Source of the DNA: JANMDU01 sp043755865
Lineage (GTDB): Bacteria; Pseudomonadota; Gammaproteobacteria; Burkholderiales; Burkholderiaceae_C
Direction: 5' to 3'
Length of the DNA: 15,458 nt
Assembly: GCA_043755865.1 (NCBI GenBank)
Contig: JAYUSD010000209.1
Span: 1 to 15,458, forward strand
Below, in pieces: positions 7,217 through 14,593 of the stretch; positions within the stretch are counted from its first letter, which is position 1; each line of letters starts with the position of its first letter. Both the position numbers and the translations under genes were made by a program. The notes under the pieces were generated by a model. It searched no databases. It saw nothing but the letters and a program-made list of their open reading frames with translations, and was not told the origin of the DNA.

Positions 7217-7457
7217 TTCTTAGCTTTGGTTTCGCTCCGTGGCCTGTGCTCGGCGCATTCGTCGATGCCTCATGAGCCCGCAAACCGAGCAACGCGGCAC
7301 TCGCCGCGTAAAAGTGGTGCGCTTCGCGGCCAAAATCGGCAACGCCGAATGCGCCGATCAAAGGCCGTTGGTTGGCGTGCATAGTTACCATCTCTGAATG
7401 CAAACTTAATCTGCGATAGCTACCGTTGGCGAGCAAAGATTTTCCGCTTTCCTTAAA
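7217..7457. other. Gene-free stretch with strong local hairpins
   Basis: No supported gene is seen here. Two strong inverted repeats stand out. ACGCGGC (7292-7298) and GCCGCGT (7303-7309) form a perfect 7-bp stem with loop ACTC. Then a two-level hairpin pairs CGGCC (7327-7331) with GGCCG (7363-7367), and ATCGGC (7335-7340) with GCCGAT (7353-7358). The word CTCATGAGCC occurs at 7269-7278 and again at 7572-7581. A minus-strand frame opens at 7436 but continues antisense through the ferredoxin gene, so it is not called. The stretch could be a 3' untranslated region, part of an RNA gene, or a decayed element. Confidence 0.4.
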
Positions 7458-7608
7458 GGCTACGGTTGAGCGGTTAGCAGCTTGGCGATTTTGGCAGCGT
7501 AAGGTTTTAGAAACGCAAGTGCGTTTCTTTCGTTATTTCAAGCGACGGGTGTCGCGTGGTTCCTGAGCTGACTCATGAGCCTTGGGTGATGACCGCTCAG
7601 CCGTGGCC
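7458..7608 (+). ncRNA. Candidate structured RNA closed by a 19-bp stem
   Basis: Arm 7458-7476 (GGCTACGGTTGAGCGGTTA) pairs with arm 7590-7608 over all 19 positions if read as plus-strand RNA. Sixteen pairs are Watson-Crick and three are G-U. On the minus strand the three would be A-C mismatches, so plus is favoured. Inside are AGAAACGC (7509-7516) with GCGTTTCT (7521-7528) around loop AAGT, and GCGAC (7542-7546) with GTCGC (7551-7555) around GGGT. CAGCTT (7478-7483) may pair with GAGCTG (7565-7570). No coding gene lies downstream on this strand, so a cis-acting riboswitch is unlikely. No match to tmRNA, RNase P or SRP RNA motifs was seen; a 6S-like hairpin was considered but key features are not evident. 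No convincing promoter was found. Confidence 0.35.
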
Positions 7609-7695
7609 GATCTATGCAAAACGCTACTCTTTTAACACTACAAATCTCATAGCACTCTGCGCAGTAAATACGCCGGCTAACAGCCTAAAACGGCA

Positions 7696-8988
7696 TTAAT
7701 TCATCAGCGAAGGCAGCCACAAGCTAATCTGAGGAAACGCCACAAGCAGGATCAACACAAAAATCATCGTGGCGACGAAAGGCCAACAGCCTCGGAAAAT
7801 ATTGCCCAAGCCCACTTTAGGCAGGAGCGAATTAAGCACAAACAAATTCATGCCCACAGGTGGCGAGATCAGGCCGATTTGCACGATCATCACGATCAAC
7901 ACACCAAACCACACGGGATCAAAGCCCAAAGCTGTCACGATGGGGAAGAAGAGGGGAATTGTGAGCAATACCATCGTGAGCTCTTCCATCACCGTGCCGA
8001 GAATCACGTAAATCAGCATCATGGCCGAAATAATCATCACCGGTGAAAAGCCTTGGCCAGTGATCCAAGATTTGAGATCGCCAGGAAGCGATGTGAAATT
8101 CACGAAATTGGCAAATATCGTGGCGGCGATCAGTAGCGTAAAAAGCATGGCCGTGGTGCGCGCGGATTCCACAAGAACTTGAAAAAGAATAGCCCACGTC
8201 AACCGCCTGCGAGCCACGGCAAAAAGAAAAGCGCCCGATGCGCCGATGCCTGCGCCTTCCGTGGCGGTAAATACGCCGCCGTAAATCCCGCCAAGTACGA
8301 TGATGACGAGAACCAACACGCCCCAAATCCCGCGTAATGCCTTCCAACGATCTGGCCATGAAGTTTTCTCGCCGGGTGGGGCGTGTTCAGGATCTCGAGA
8401 AGTCATTACCACGATGCAGAGCATCAAGCATGCGGCAGTGAGCAAGCCAGGGATCACACCCGCAGCAAAAAGCTTACCAATATTCGTCTCAGTGACGATG
8501 CCGTAGATCACCATGATCGTGGACGGCGGAATCATGATGCCTAAAGTGCCGCCAGCGGCCATCACGCCGGTGGAGAGCGAATCCGAATAGCCAAGCTTCT
8601 TCATGCTCGGATAAGCCACCTTGCTCATCGTGGCGGCTGTGGCAATCGATGATCCGCAAATCGCGCCAAAGCCTGCGCAGGCAAGCACGGTGGCATGCGC
8701 CAAGCCGCCGCGCAGATGGCCGATGAAGGCGTAGGCAGCGGCAAACAACTCATGCGCTAAACCTGCGCGCGCCACAAAATTACCCATGAGAATAAACAAA
8801 GGAATCACCGAGAGCGTGTAGGCAAAACCTGTCTCCTGCACCACCTGTGCAGTGCTGGCAAATGCGGGCATCCAGCCGCGCGTGAGCCCCATGCCCACCA
8901 CGCCTACGATGCCCATGGCAAAGGCTAGCGGGATGCGCAAGAGCGCCATGACGAAAATGGCCGCAAAGCCTAGGAGCGCTTCGGTCAT
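7696..8988 (-). CDS. TRAP transporter large permease subunit (DctM type)
   Basis: The membrane subunit that moves substrate with the sodium gradient. The 430 residues are the usual length and almost entirely hydrophobic, with about twelve membrane segments. Family blocks are the N-terminal RIPLAFAMGIVG, IPLFILMGNFVARAG, GFGAICGSSIATAATMSKVAYPSM, and AAGGTLGIMIPPSTIMVIYGIVTE. The C-terminal half repeats the pattern with EELTMVLLTIPLFFPIV and LISPPVGMNLFVLNSL. The start ATG overlaps the stop of the small subunit gene by four bases (ATGA), so they are translationally coupled. It is the last gene of the leftward dctPQM-type operon. Downstream, GGCT/AGCC (7675-7685) forms only a weak hairpin without a T-run. 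The substrate is set by the binding protein and is unknown. Confidence 0.95.
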   Translation of the reverse strand: MTEALLGFAAIFVMALLRIPLAFAMGIVGVVGMGLTRGWMPAFASTAQVVQETGFAYTLSVIPLFILMGNFVARAGLAHELFAAAYAFIGHLRGGLAHATVLACAGFGAICGSSIATAATMSKVAYPSMKKLGYSDSLSTGVMAAGGTLGIMIPPSTIMVIYGIVTETNIGKLFAAGVIPGLLTAACLMLCIVVMTSRDPEHAPPGEKTSWPDRWKALRGIWGVLVLVIIVLGGIYGGVFTATEGAGIGASGAFLFAVARRRLTWAILFQVLVESARTTAMLFTLLIAATIFANFVNFTSLPGDLKSWITGQGFSPVMIISAMMLIYVILGTVMEELTMVLLTIPLFFPIVTALGFDPVWFGVLIVMIVQIGLISPPVGMNLFVLNSLLPKVGLGNIFRGCWPFVATMIFVLILLVAFPQISLWLPSLMN

Positions 8989-9482
8989 AGTGCAGCGCCT
9001 TCACCTTCCGAGGCTTCTTTTCCCGGGAAGAAAGCTAAGGCCGCATGCACAAGCGCAGTGATGCAGCAAAACACGGCCATGCCATAGATAAATGGCGCTT
9101 TGCTGATTTTGAGTTGCGCCGTCGTCTCGCCATATTCGAGAAACTGCGATCCTGATCTCCACATCAGATAAGCCAAGGCCATCATCAAAGCCGCGCAAAC
9201 CAAATGCACTAAGGCCTTTTGAATTTTGACGAGCCAAGCCGGCCACACGCTATCCAGTGAATCAAAAATCACATGCTCACCTCGCTCGCTCACCAGCGGC
9301 AAGCCTGCAAAGATCACGATCACCATCAACAGCTCTGTCAGCTCCAGTGAGCCCGGAATGGATTGCGAAAACAGCTTCCTCCCGCCCACATCAAAAAACG
9401 TGAGCACCATGATCGCAAAAAGCGCTGCGGCGCAGAGCAGGCCGCAGAGCTTATCGAGCAGGGATTGAAGCGTGGTTCTCAT
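8985..9482 (-). CDS. TRAP transporter small permease subunit (DctQ type)
   Basis: The 165 residues contain four membrane helices: about 13-37 (running into the family-typical FFDVGGRKLF), 44-68, 90-112 and 131-154. DctQ proteins form the membrane complex with DctM and help dock the periplasmic binding protein. The start ATG at 9482 is preceded on the minus strand by AGGA six bases upstream, which overlaps the CTAG end of the palindromic element at 9490-9596. The element therefore abuts or supplies part of the ribosome-binding site. The stop overlaps the DctM start. A palindrome in the 131-base gap to the binding-protein gene suggests unequal expression within one transcript, as expected when binding protein is needed in excess. 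Confidence 0.93.
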   Translation of the reverse strand: MRTTLQSLLDKLCGLLCAAALFAIMVLTFFDVGGRKLFSQSIPGSLELTELLMVIVIFAGLPLVSERGEHVIFDSLDSVWPAWLVKIQKALVHLVCAALMMALAYLMWRSGSQFLEYGETTAQLKISKAPFIYGMAVFCCITALVHAALAFFPGKEASEGEGAAL

Positions 9483-9489
9483 AGTTGTC

Positions 9490-9596
9490 CTAGATAACGC
9501 GAAAAGCGCGAAAAGGACGCGAAAAACGCAAAAAAAATTTGAAAATCTTTTTCGCGTTTTTCGGGAAATTCTTTTTGCGCTTTTCGCGATACCTAG
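9490..9596. repeat. Palindromic A-tract element, copy 1 (between TRAP binding-protein and DctQ-type genes)
   Basis: An imperfect inverted repeat of 107 bases with CTAG at both ends. The left begins CTAGATAACGCGAAAAGCGC; the right, read inward as reverse complement, begins CTAGGTATCGCGAAAAGCGC, differing at two positions in 20. Units of GCGAAAA(A)CGC recur, with A-runs at 9502, 9511, 9522 and 9530. In RNA it could form a long hairpin. It lies inside the TRAP operon, whose genes run on the minus strand. No target-site duplication was seen. Confidence 0.85.
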
Positions 9597-9613
9597 TTTT
9601 CGCAGGATTGAAA

Positions 9614-10627
9614 TTACTTCTCGGCCTTAGCAATCTCAGCGCGGAATTCAGCCAATACGGTCTTCGCATTCTTCAATCCCTTGGCCTCTGAATCCGCAAT
9701 CCATTTGGCTTCTAAACCAGAGGTTTTAGCCTTCACATCGGCCACAAATTTCGCGTCAGCTTTCACGATCTGCACATTGTTAGCCTGCATCAAGCCCATG
9801 GCGCGGCGGTCTACCTTATCCCAGCCACGGCCATAGATTCGCGCTGCTACTTCGCCGCTGATTGCGTCCACAGCCTTCTTCTCTTCGGCTGTGAATTTGT
9901 CATACTTGGCTTGGTTCATCACAAAGGCAAAGCTCGTGTTGTACAAGCCGCCTGGGAAAGTGGTGGCGTGGCGGATGAGTTTGTCGATGCGGAAAGATTC
10001 GGTCGATTCTGCTGGGAAGAGCGTGCCGTCCATTACGCCGCCATTGAGCAACTCGAACGATTCTGGTGCGGGCTTGAGCGTCACATTCATGCCGAGCGTT
10101 TTGCTGATTTCATTGACCATGCCGCCGCCGACGCGGAATTTCAGGCCAGAAAGATCTTCGACTTTGGCGATAGAACGCTTGGTGTTAAACACGATGCCGG
10201 GCCCGTGCGTGAAAAACGAGATTACCTTCATACCCTGATGCTCAGCGGCAAACTCTGGGTTTTTCATGGCGACTTTGTTGTAAGCCACCGATATCGGCTC
10301 AGAAAAATTTCCGAGGAAGGGCAGCTCGGCCATTTGCGTATATTGGTAGCGACCAGGCGTGTAGCCTTGCACTGAAAAGCTGATGTCAGCCAAACCGTTT
10401 TTCACGGCATCAAACGTGCCCGGAGGCGCAGACACAGCGCGGGGCAAGATATTGCATTTCATCTTGCCCGTGGTGTTTTTCTCCAGCAGATCACACCATT
10501 CTTTTTGCGCCATAGAAAGCGTGTGCGTGGGGGGCAGCCAGCTTGATGCAGTGATCACGGTTTGAGCTTGAACACCGAGGGCAGCCGTGAGTGCAAAAGT
10601 GGCGAAGGAAACAGCTTTGAATTCCAT
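9614..10627 (-). CDS. TRAP transporter periplasmic solute-binding protein (DctP family)
   Basis: Captures an organic-acid-type solute in the periplasm and hands it to the membrane subunits. The 337 residues begin with a signal peptide (MEFKAVSFATFALTAALGVQAQ, cleavage probably after A21 or Q22). The mature part shows ASSWLPPTHTL, the GLADISFS strand, GLKFRVGGG with the conserved Arg (R165) that pairs with a substrate carboxylate in this family, and PAPESFELLNGGVMDG. The start at 10627 is decided by AAGGAG at 10638-10633, five bases upstream. An open frame reaches back to 10801, but using it would bury the signal peptide. It is first in the leftward operon and divergent from etfB across a region with two palindromes. 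Substrate not identifiable by sight. Confidence 0.94.
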   Translation of the reverse strand: MEFKAVSFATFALTAALGVQAQTVITASSWLPPTHTLSMAQKEWCDLLEKNTTGKMKCNILPRAVSAPPGTFDAVKNGLADISFSVQGYTPGRYQYTQMAELPFLGNFSEPISVAYNKVAMKNPEFAAEHQGMKVISFFTHGPGIVFNTKRSIAKVEDLSGLKFRVGGGMVNEISKTLGMNVTLKPAPESFELLNGGVMDGTLFPAESTESFRIDKLIRHATTFPGGLYNTSFAFVMNQAKYDKFTAEEKKAVDAISGEVAARIYGRGWDKVDRRAMGLMQANNVQIVKADAKFVADVKAKTSGLEAKWIADSEAKGLKNAKTVLAEFRAEIAKAEK

Positions 10628-10807
10628 ATCAACTCCTTGAGTACAACGAAAAAAATGATGCAATGCAGCAATGTAACGCTCCAGCTCATCAATTGCCGTA
10701 ATGGCTTTCCCGCGCTGATATGTTGATTTAGCAACTGACTGGTTGGTGAACTGTCCGTCAACCGACAAAATTAGAGCGCCCGCCTCATTCAGGCTTTGCA
10801 TCTTGCC

Positions 10808-10835
10808 TATAATTCAAAAAAAAGAACGATCGTTC
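10808..10835 (+). promoter_or_regulatory. Probable etfBA promoter -10 with TetR-type palindrome
   Basis: TATAAT at 10808-10813 matches the -10 consensus exactly, though no good -35 is visible at the right distance. GAACGATCGTTC at 10824-10835 is a perfect 12-base palindrome just beyond the expected start of transcription, a position suited to repression. The AACGNNCGTT core resembles operators of TetR-family regulators of fatty and acyl-acid genes in proteobacteria (recalled). No regulator gene is in the window. Confidence 0.55.
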
Positions 10836-10885
10836 GTTTTTATGGTTTCTATGTGGCTTGCTATCGGTTTTGCTGCACCGCAACC

Positions 10886-10915
10886 TACAATGTCAGCAGT
10901 TTACGTAAACGTCAA
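10886..10915 (+). promoter_or_regulatory. Second promoter-proximal palindrome upstream of etfB
   Basis: TACAAT (10886-10891) is a good -10 candidate but no suitable -35 is seen. GTTTACGTAAAC (10899-10910) is a perfect 12-base palindrome. The overlapping TTTACG-TAAA-CGTCAA (10900-10915) is a near 6-4-6 inverted repeat, resembling MerR-family sites such as those described for LiuR (recalled, unverified). It ends 26 bases before the etfB ATG. Confidence 0.45.
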
Positions 10916-10941
10916 TTCAAAGAAAATTGGAGCACACGCAT

Positions 10942-11691
10942 ATGAAGGTCTTGGTCGCAGTCAAAAGAGTGGTGGATTACAACGTGAAAGTCCGCGTTAA
11001 ATCGGATGGCACGGGTGTGGATATTGCCAACGTGAAAATGAGCATGAATCCGTTTGACGAAATCGCCGTGGAAGAAGCCACGCGCTTGAAAGAAAAGGGC
11101 ATGGCTACCGAGGTGATCGCCATTTCTTGCGGCCCCACGCAATGCCAAGAAACTTTGCGCACAGCTATGGCCATTGGCGCAGATCGCGCGATTCATGTGG
11201 AGACAAATGAAGAGTTACAACCGCTCGCCGTGGCTAAGCTGCTCAAAGCGATTTTTGACAAAGAGCAACCCGGCCTCGTCATTCTCGGCAAGCAAGCCAT
11301 TGATGATGATTGCAACCAGACGGGCCAAATGCTGGCTGCACTGGCTGACCTGCCGCAAGCCACGTTTGCCAGCAAAGTGGAGATTGTCGATGGCAAAGCG
11401 CACGTCACCCGTGAAGTTGATGGTGGCTTGGAGACGCTTTCTGTGAGCATGCCAGCGGTTATCACCACCGATTTGCGCCTGAATGAACCGCGCTACGTGA
11501 CGCTGCCCAACATCATGAAGGCGAAGAAAAAGCAGCTTGATGTGTTTAAGCCAGAAGACCTCGGCGTCGATGTTGCGCCGCGCATCAAGACGCTTAAGGT
11601 GAGCGAGCCCGCCAAGCGCGGCGCAGGTATAAAAGTCGCCGATGTGGCGACTTTGGTTGATAAATTGAAAAACGTTGCAAAGGTAATCTGA
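10942..11691 (+). CDS. etfB: Electron transfer flavoprotein beta subunit
   Basis: With EtfA it forms the soluble FAD-containing carrier that takes electrons from acyl-CoA dehydrogenases to ETF-quinone oxidoreductase. The 249 residues carry the beta-subunit start MKVLVAVKRVVDYNVKV, the AMP-binding KQAIDDDCNQTGQ (117-129), the signature region VTREVDGGLETLSVSMPAVI, and the dehydrogenase-docking loop NEPRYVTLPNIMKAKKK (181-197, with L188 in the usual anchor position). GGAG at 10929-10932 supports ATG 10942; an in-frame upstream start at 10927 would overlap that site. Two bases separate it from etfA, so they are one operon. Regulation from the palindromes upstream is inferred. Complete and typical. 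Confidence 0.97.
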   Translation: MKVLVAVKRVVDYNVKVRVKSDGTGVDIANVKMSMNPFDEIAVEEATRLKEKGMATEVIAISCGPTQCQETLRTAMAIGADRAIHVETNEELQPLAVAKLLKAIFDKEQPGLVILGKQAIDDDCNQTGQMLAALADLPQATFASKVEIVDGKAHVTREVDGGLETLSVSMPAVITTDLRLNEPRYVTLPNIMKAKKKQLDVFKPEDLGVDVAPRIKTLKVSEPAKRGAGIKVADVATLVDKLKNVAKVI

Positions 11692-11693
11692 TC

Positions 11694-12626
11694 ATGACAA
11701 CTCTCGTTATTGCCGAACACAACAACGCCTCCATCAAAGGCGCAACGCTCAACACCGTGACCGCAGCACTGGCCTGCGGCGGCGATGTGCACGTGCTCAT
11801 TGCAGGCAGCGGCGCGGGCGCAGCAGCCACGGCGGCGGCGGCGATTGCAGGCGTGAGCAAAGTGATTCATGCCGATGGCGCTCAGTTTGCCAATGGCTTG
11901 GCGGAAAACATGGCCGCGCAAGTGCTTGCCATTGCACCCGCCTATTCGCACATCCTTTTCCCATCCACTGCATCGGGCAAAAACATTGCGCCGCGCGTGG
12001 CAGCAAAGCTCGATGTGGGTCAAATCTCTGACATCACCAAAGTTGACAGCCCAGACACGTTTGAGCGCGGCATTTACGCAGGAAACGCGGTTGCCACCGT
12101 GCAGTCAATCGATGTTGTAAAAGTGATTACTGTGCGCACCACAGGCTTCGACCCCGCAGCAGCAACAGGCGGCGCGGCCAGCATCGACGTGATTACAGCG
12201 GCTGCAGATTCCGGCAAAAGTAGCTTCGTCAGCTCCGAGATCGCCAAGCTTGACCGCCCCGAATTGACAGCCGCCAAGATCATCGTCTCTGGTGGCCGCG
12301 CGCTCGGCTCAGCAGAAAAATTTAACGAAGTAATGACGCCGCTTGCTGACAAGCTCGGAGCAGCGCTTGGTGCAAGTCGCGCAGCAGTGGATGCGGGCTA
12401 TGCGCCTAATGATTGGCAAGTCGGCCAAACCGGAAAAATTGTCGCGCCGCAGTTGTATATCGCCGCTGGTATTTCAGGCGCCATCCAGCATTTGGCCGGG
12501 ATGAAAGACAGCAAAGTCATCGTGGCGATCAACAAAGATGCAGAAGCTCCAATTTTTAGCGTGGCTGATTTTGGGCTGGAAGCGGATTTGTTTGTGGCTG
12601 TGCCTGAGTTGGTTTCTAAACTTTAA
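11694..12626 (+). CDS. etfA: Electron transfer flavoprotein alpha subunit
   Basis: The FAD-bearing partner of EtfB. The 310 residues have the N-terminal domain (about 1-190) and the FAD domain (about 191-310). FAD-contact motifs present are IIVSGGRALGS (196-206), GASRAAVDAG (226-235), WQVGQTGKIVAPQLYIAAGISGA (from 241) with the Q-T-G-K flavin loop, and VIVAINKDAEAPIF (275-288). Length and motifs are normal. It starts two bases after the etfB stop. After its stop comes a 104-base palindromic element and then the acyl-CoA dehydrogenase gene on the same strand, which is its likely electron donor. Whether transcription passes through the palindrome is not visible. Confidence 0.97.
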   Translation: MTTLVIAEHNNASIKGATLNTVTAALACGGDVHVLIAGSGAGAAATAAAAIAGVSKVIHADGAQFANGLAENMAAQVLAIAPAYSHILFPSTASGKNIAPRVAAKLDVGQISDITKVDSPDTFERGIYAGNAVATVQSIDVVKVITVRTTGFDPAAATGGAASIDVITAAADSGKSSFVSSEIAKLDRPELTAAKIIVSGGRALGSAEKFNEVMTPLADKLGAALGASRAAVDAGYAPNDWQVGQTGKIVAPQLYIAAGISGAIQHLAGMKDSKVIVAINKDAEAPIFSVADFGLEADLFVAVPELVSKL

Positions 12627-12633
12627 GCAACAA

Positions 12634-12737
12634 CTGGGTAACGCGAAAAACGCTAAAAGGCGCGAAAAACACGAAATAGTTTTTTGTTTCTTTTTGGCGT
12701 TTTTCTGTTTTGCTTTCGCGTTTTTCGCGATACCTAG
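12634..12737. repeat. Palindromic A-tract element, copy 2 (etfA / acyl-CoA dehydrogenase gap)
   Basis: A 104-base imperfect inverted repeat. The left begins CTGGGTAACGCGAAAAACGC; the right, read inward as reverse complement, begins CTAGGTATCGCGAAAAACGC, two differences in 20. Left-arm A-runs start at 12646, 12655, 12665 and 12674. The centre is T-rich. It begins 7 bases after the etfA stop and ends 39 bases before the next ATG. A T-run inside could weakly stop transcription, but the downstream gene has no obvious promoter of its own. Confidence 0.87.
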
Positions 12738-12776
12738 ATTGTTTGCATATCAATAGTACTCATCGAGACAAGATTA

Positions 12777-14591
12777 ATGACCTACAAAGCCCCCATTAAA
12801 GACATGTTGTTTGGCATCAAACATATTGCCAATATCGATGCCGTCGCGCAAATTCCCGGGTTTGAAGATGCGGGCTTTGAGACAGCGCAGGCTGTGCTTG
12901 AGGAATGCGCGAAATTCAACGAAGGCGTTTTGAGTCCACTCAATTGGGAGGGCGATAAAAATCCATCGTTTTTCAAAGACGGCAAAGTCACCACCACGCC
13001 CGGCTTCAAAGAAGCATTCAAGCAATACGCCGATGGCGGTTGGCAAGGCTTGCAGCATCCAGCAGATTTTGGCGGGCAGGGCTTGCCGAAGACGATTGGG
13101 GCGGCTTGCATTGAGATGTGCAACAGCGCAAATATGAGCTTTGCGCTCTGCCCATTGCTGACTGATGGCGCGATTGAGGCGCTGCTCACCGCAGGCTCCG
13201 ATGAACTCAAAGCCACTTATTTAAAGAAGCTCGTGAGCGGCCAATGGACGGGCACGATGAACCTCACCGAGCCGCAAGCAGGCTCCGATCTCGCGCTGGT
13301 GCGCACGCGCGCTGAGCCTTTGCCTGACGGCTCATACAAAGTCTTCGGCACCAAGATTTACATCACCTATGGCGAACACGATATGGCTGAGAACATCGTG
13401 CATCTCGTGTTGGCAAGAGTGCAGGGCGCGCCTGAGGGCGTAAAGGGCATTTCTCTATTTGTCGTGCCGAAATTCATGGTGGGCAAAGATGGCTCACTTG
13501 GGAGCCGTAACGATGTGCATTGCGTGAGCATCGAGCACAAGATGGGCATCAAAGCATCGCCAACGGCAGTTCTTCAATACGGCGACCATGGTGGCGCGAT
13601 TGGCTATCTCGTTGGCCAAGAGAATCGTGGCTTGGAGTACATATTCATCATGATGAATGCTGCGCGTTATGCCGTGGGCATGCAAGGCATTGCTATTGCT
13701 GAGCGCGCGTATCAGAAAGCCGTGCAGTATGCAAAAGATCGCGTGCAGAGCCGCCCTGTGGATGGCAGCTTGCCCGGCAGCGCCGCGATCATTCATCACC
13801 CGGATGTGAAGCGCATGCTGATGACGATGCGAGCCTACACCGAAGGCTGCCGCGCTATGGCTGCTGGCGCTGCCGCAGCTTTCGATGCGGCGCATCATCA
13901 TCCCGATGCAGAGGTGCGCAAACAAAATGCAGCGTTTTATGATTTTCTAGTCCCGCTCGTCAAAGGGTATTCGACTGAGATGAGCTTAGAAGTCACCAGC
14001 CTCGGCGTGCAAGTGCATGGCGGCATGGGCTTTATTGAAGAGACGGGCGCAGCGCAGTATTACCGTGATGCAAAGATCTTGACGATTTACGAAGGCACGA
14101 CCGCGATTCAAGCCAATGATTTGGTAGGCCGCAAGACCTCGCGTGATGGCGGGCAAATGGCCAAGGGCATCGTCGCTCAAATCGAAGCGACTGAAAAAGC
14201 GCTTGCAGCGCGAGATAGCGTCAATGCCAGAGCCGTGCTCAAGCGCCTCACTGCCGCTCGCAAAGCTTTGATCGACGTGATCGAGTTCGTCGCAGGTGGA
14301 ATGTCGAAGACCCCTTCGGTAGTCCCGAAAGCTTCGATTAACGATGTGTTCGCTGGCAGCGTGCCCTATCTGATGCTCGCAGGCAGTGTGTTTGCCGGCT
14401 GGCAAATGGCCCGCTCCCTTCTCGTGGCAGAAGACGAGCTCGCCGCCGGTAACGACGTCGAATTCATGAAAGCGAAAATCATCACGGCCCGCTTCTATGC
14501 AGACCACATCCTGAGCAAAGCGCCGGGTGTGCGGGACAGCATTGTTGAAGGTGCGGAGTCGGTGACTGCTTTGGCGCTTGAAGCGTTCTAA
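12777..14591 (+). CDS. Acyl-CoA dehydrogenase, long DmdC-like type with C-terminal domain
   Basis: A FAD-dependent alpha,beta-dehydrogenase of CoA thioesters that passes electrons to ETF. At 604 residues it is the long form, with the usual fold to about 450 and an extra helical C-terminal domain (about 460-600). Motifs are the short N-terminal MTYKAPIKDMLF, LTEPQAGSDLA (163-173) of the flavin site, TKIYIT (192-197), and YYRDAKILTIYEGTTAIQ, where E439 is the probable catalytic base. The same build is shared by 3-methylmercaptopropionyl-CoA dehydrogenase (DmdC) and many uncharacterised Burkholderiales homologues, so the substrate is unknown. GAGACA shortly before the ATG is a weak ribosome-binding site. 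The etfBA genes upstream encode its likely acceptor. Confidence 0.92.
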   Translation: MTYKAPIKDMLFGIKHIANIDAVAQIPGFEDAGFETAQAVLEECAKFNEGVLSPLNWEGDKNPSFFKDGKVTTTPGFKEAFKQYADGGWQGLQHPADFGGQGLPKTIGAACIEMCNSANMSFALCPLLTDGAIEALLTAGSDELKATYLKKLVSGQWTGTMNLTEPQAGSDLALVRTRAEPLPDGSYKVFGTKIYITYGEHDMAENIVHLVLARVQGAPEGVKGISLFVVPKFMVGKDGSLGSRNDVHCVSIEHKMGIKASPTAVLQYGDHGGAIGYLVGQENRGLEYIFIMMNAARYAVGMQGIAIAERAYQKAVQYAKDRVQSRPVDGSLPGSAAIIHHPDVKRMLMTMRAYTEGCRAMAAGAAAAFDAAHHHPDAEVRKQNAAFYDFLVPLVKGYSTEMSLEVTSLGVQVHGGMGFIEETGAAQYYRDAKILTIYEGTTAIQANDLVGRKTSRDGGQMAKGIVAQIEATEKALAARDSVNARAVLKRLTAARKALIDVIEFVAGGMSKTPSVVPKASINDVFAGSVPYLMLAGSVFAGWQMARSLLVAEDELAAGNDVEFMKAKIITARFYADHILSKAPGVRDSIVEGAESVTALALEAF

Positions 14592-14593
14592 AA

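Larger units (their letters stand above)
10628..10941. promoter_or_regulatory. Divergent control region between the TRAP operon and etfBA
   Basis: A 314-base gap with no gene. It carries a Shine-Dalgarno AAGGAG for the TRAP binding-protein gene (minus strand, 10633-10638), a rightward TATAAT with an adjacent palindrome (10808-10835), and a second -10-like TACAAT with another palindrome (10886-10910). On the minus strand TTGACG occurs at 10763-10758, but no good -10 lies at the right spacing. The half nearer the TRAP gene stays open in frame with it (to 10801), apparently by chance. Confidence 0.6.

Noticed and set aside
6993..7436. Minus-strand open frame of 147 codons starting in the hairpin-rich gap
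   Set aside because: Its second half is antisense to the intact ferredoxin gene, no family was recognised, and no ribosome-binding site stands out. The first part (7217-7436) could still be a decayed or short gene, but the evidence is not enough.
7509..7536. AGAAACGC/GCGTTTCT hairpin as a rho-independent terminator for the ferredoxin operon
   Set aside because: The stem is good, but the following TTCGTTATTT is a broken T-run and the hairpin lies inside the larger 19-bp-stem structure, so it is treated as part of the candidate RNA.
7217..7695. tmRNA, RNase P RNA, SRP RNA or 6S RNA
   Set aside because: No tag-peptide frame, T-arm, GAGGAAAGTCC-type or SRP-loop motif was found. A 6S-like long hairpin remains possible but cannot be supported by eye.
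10628..10801. In-frame N-terminal extension of the TRAP binding protein (58 extra residues)
   Set aside because: It would place the signal peptide inside the protein, and AAGGAG is ideally placed for the ATG at 10627. The open frame seems accidental.
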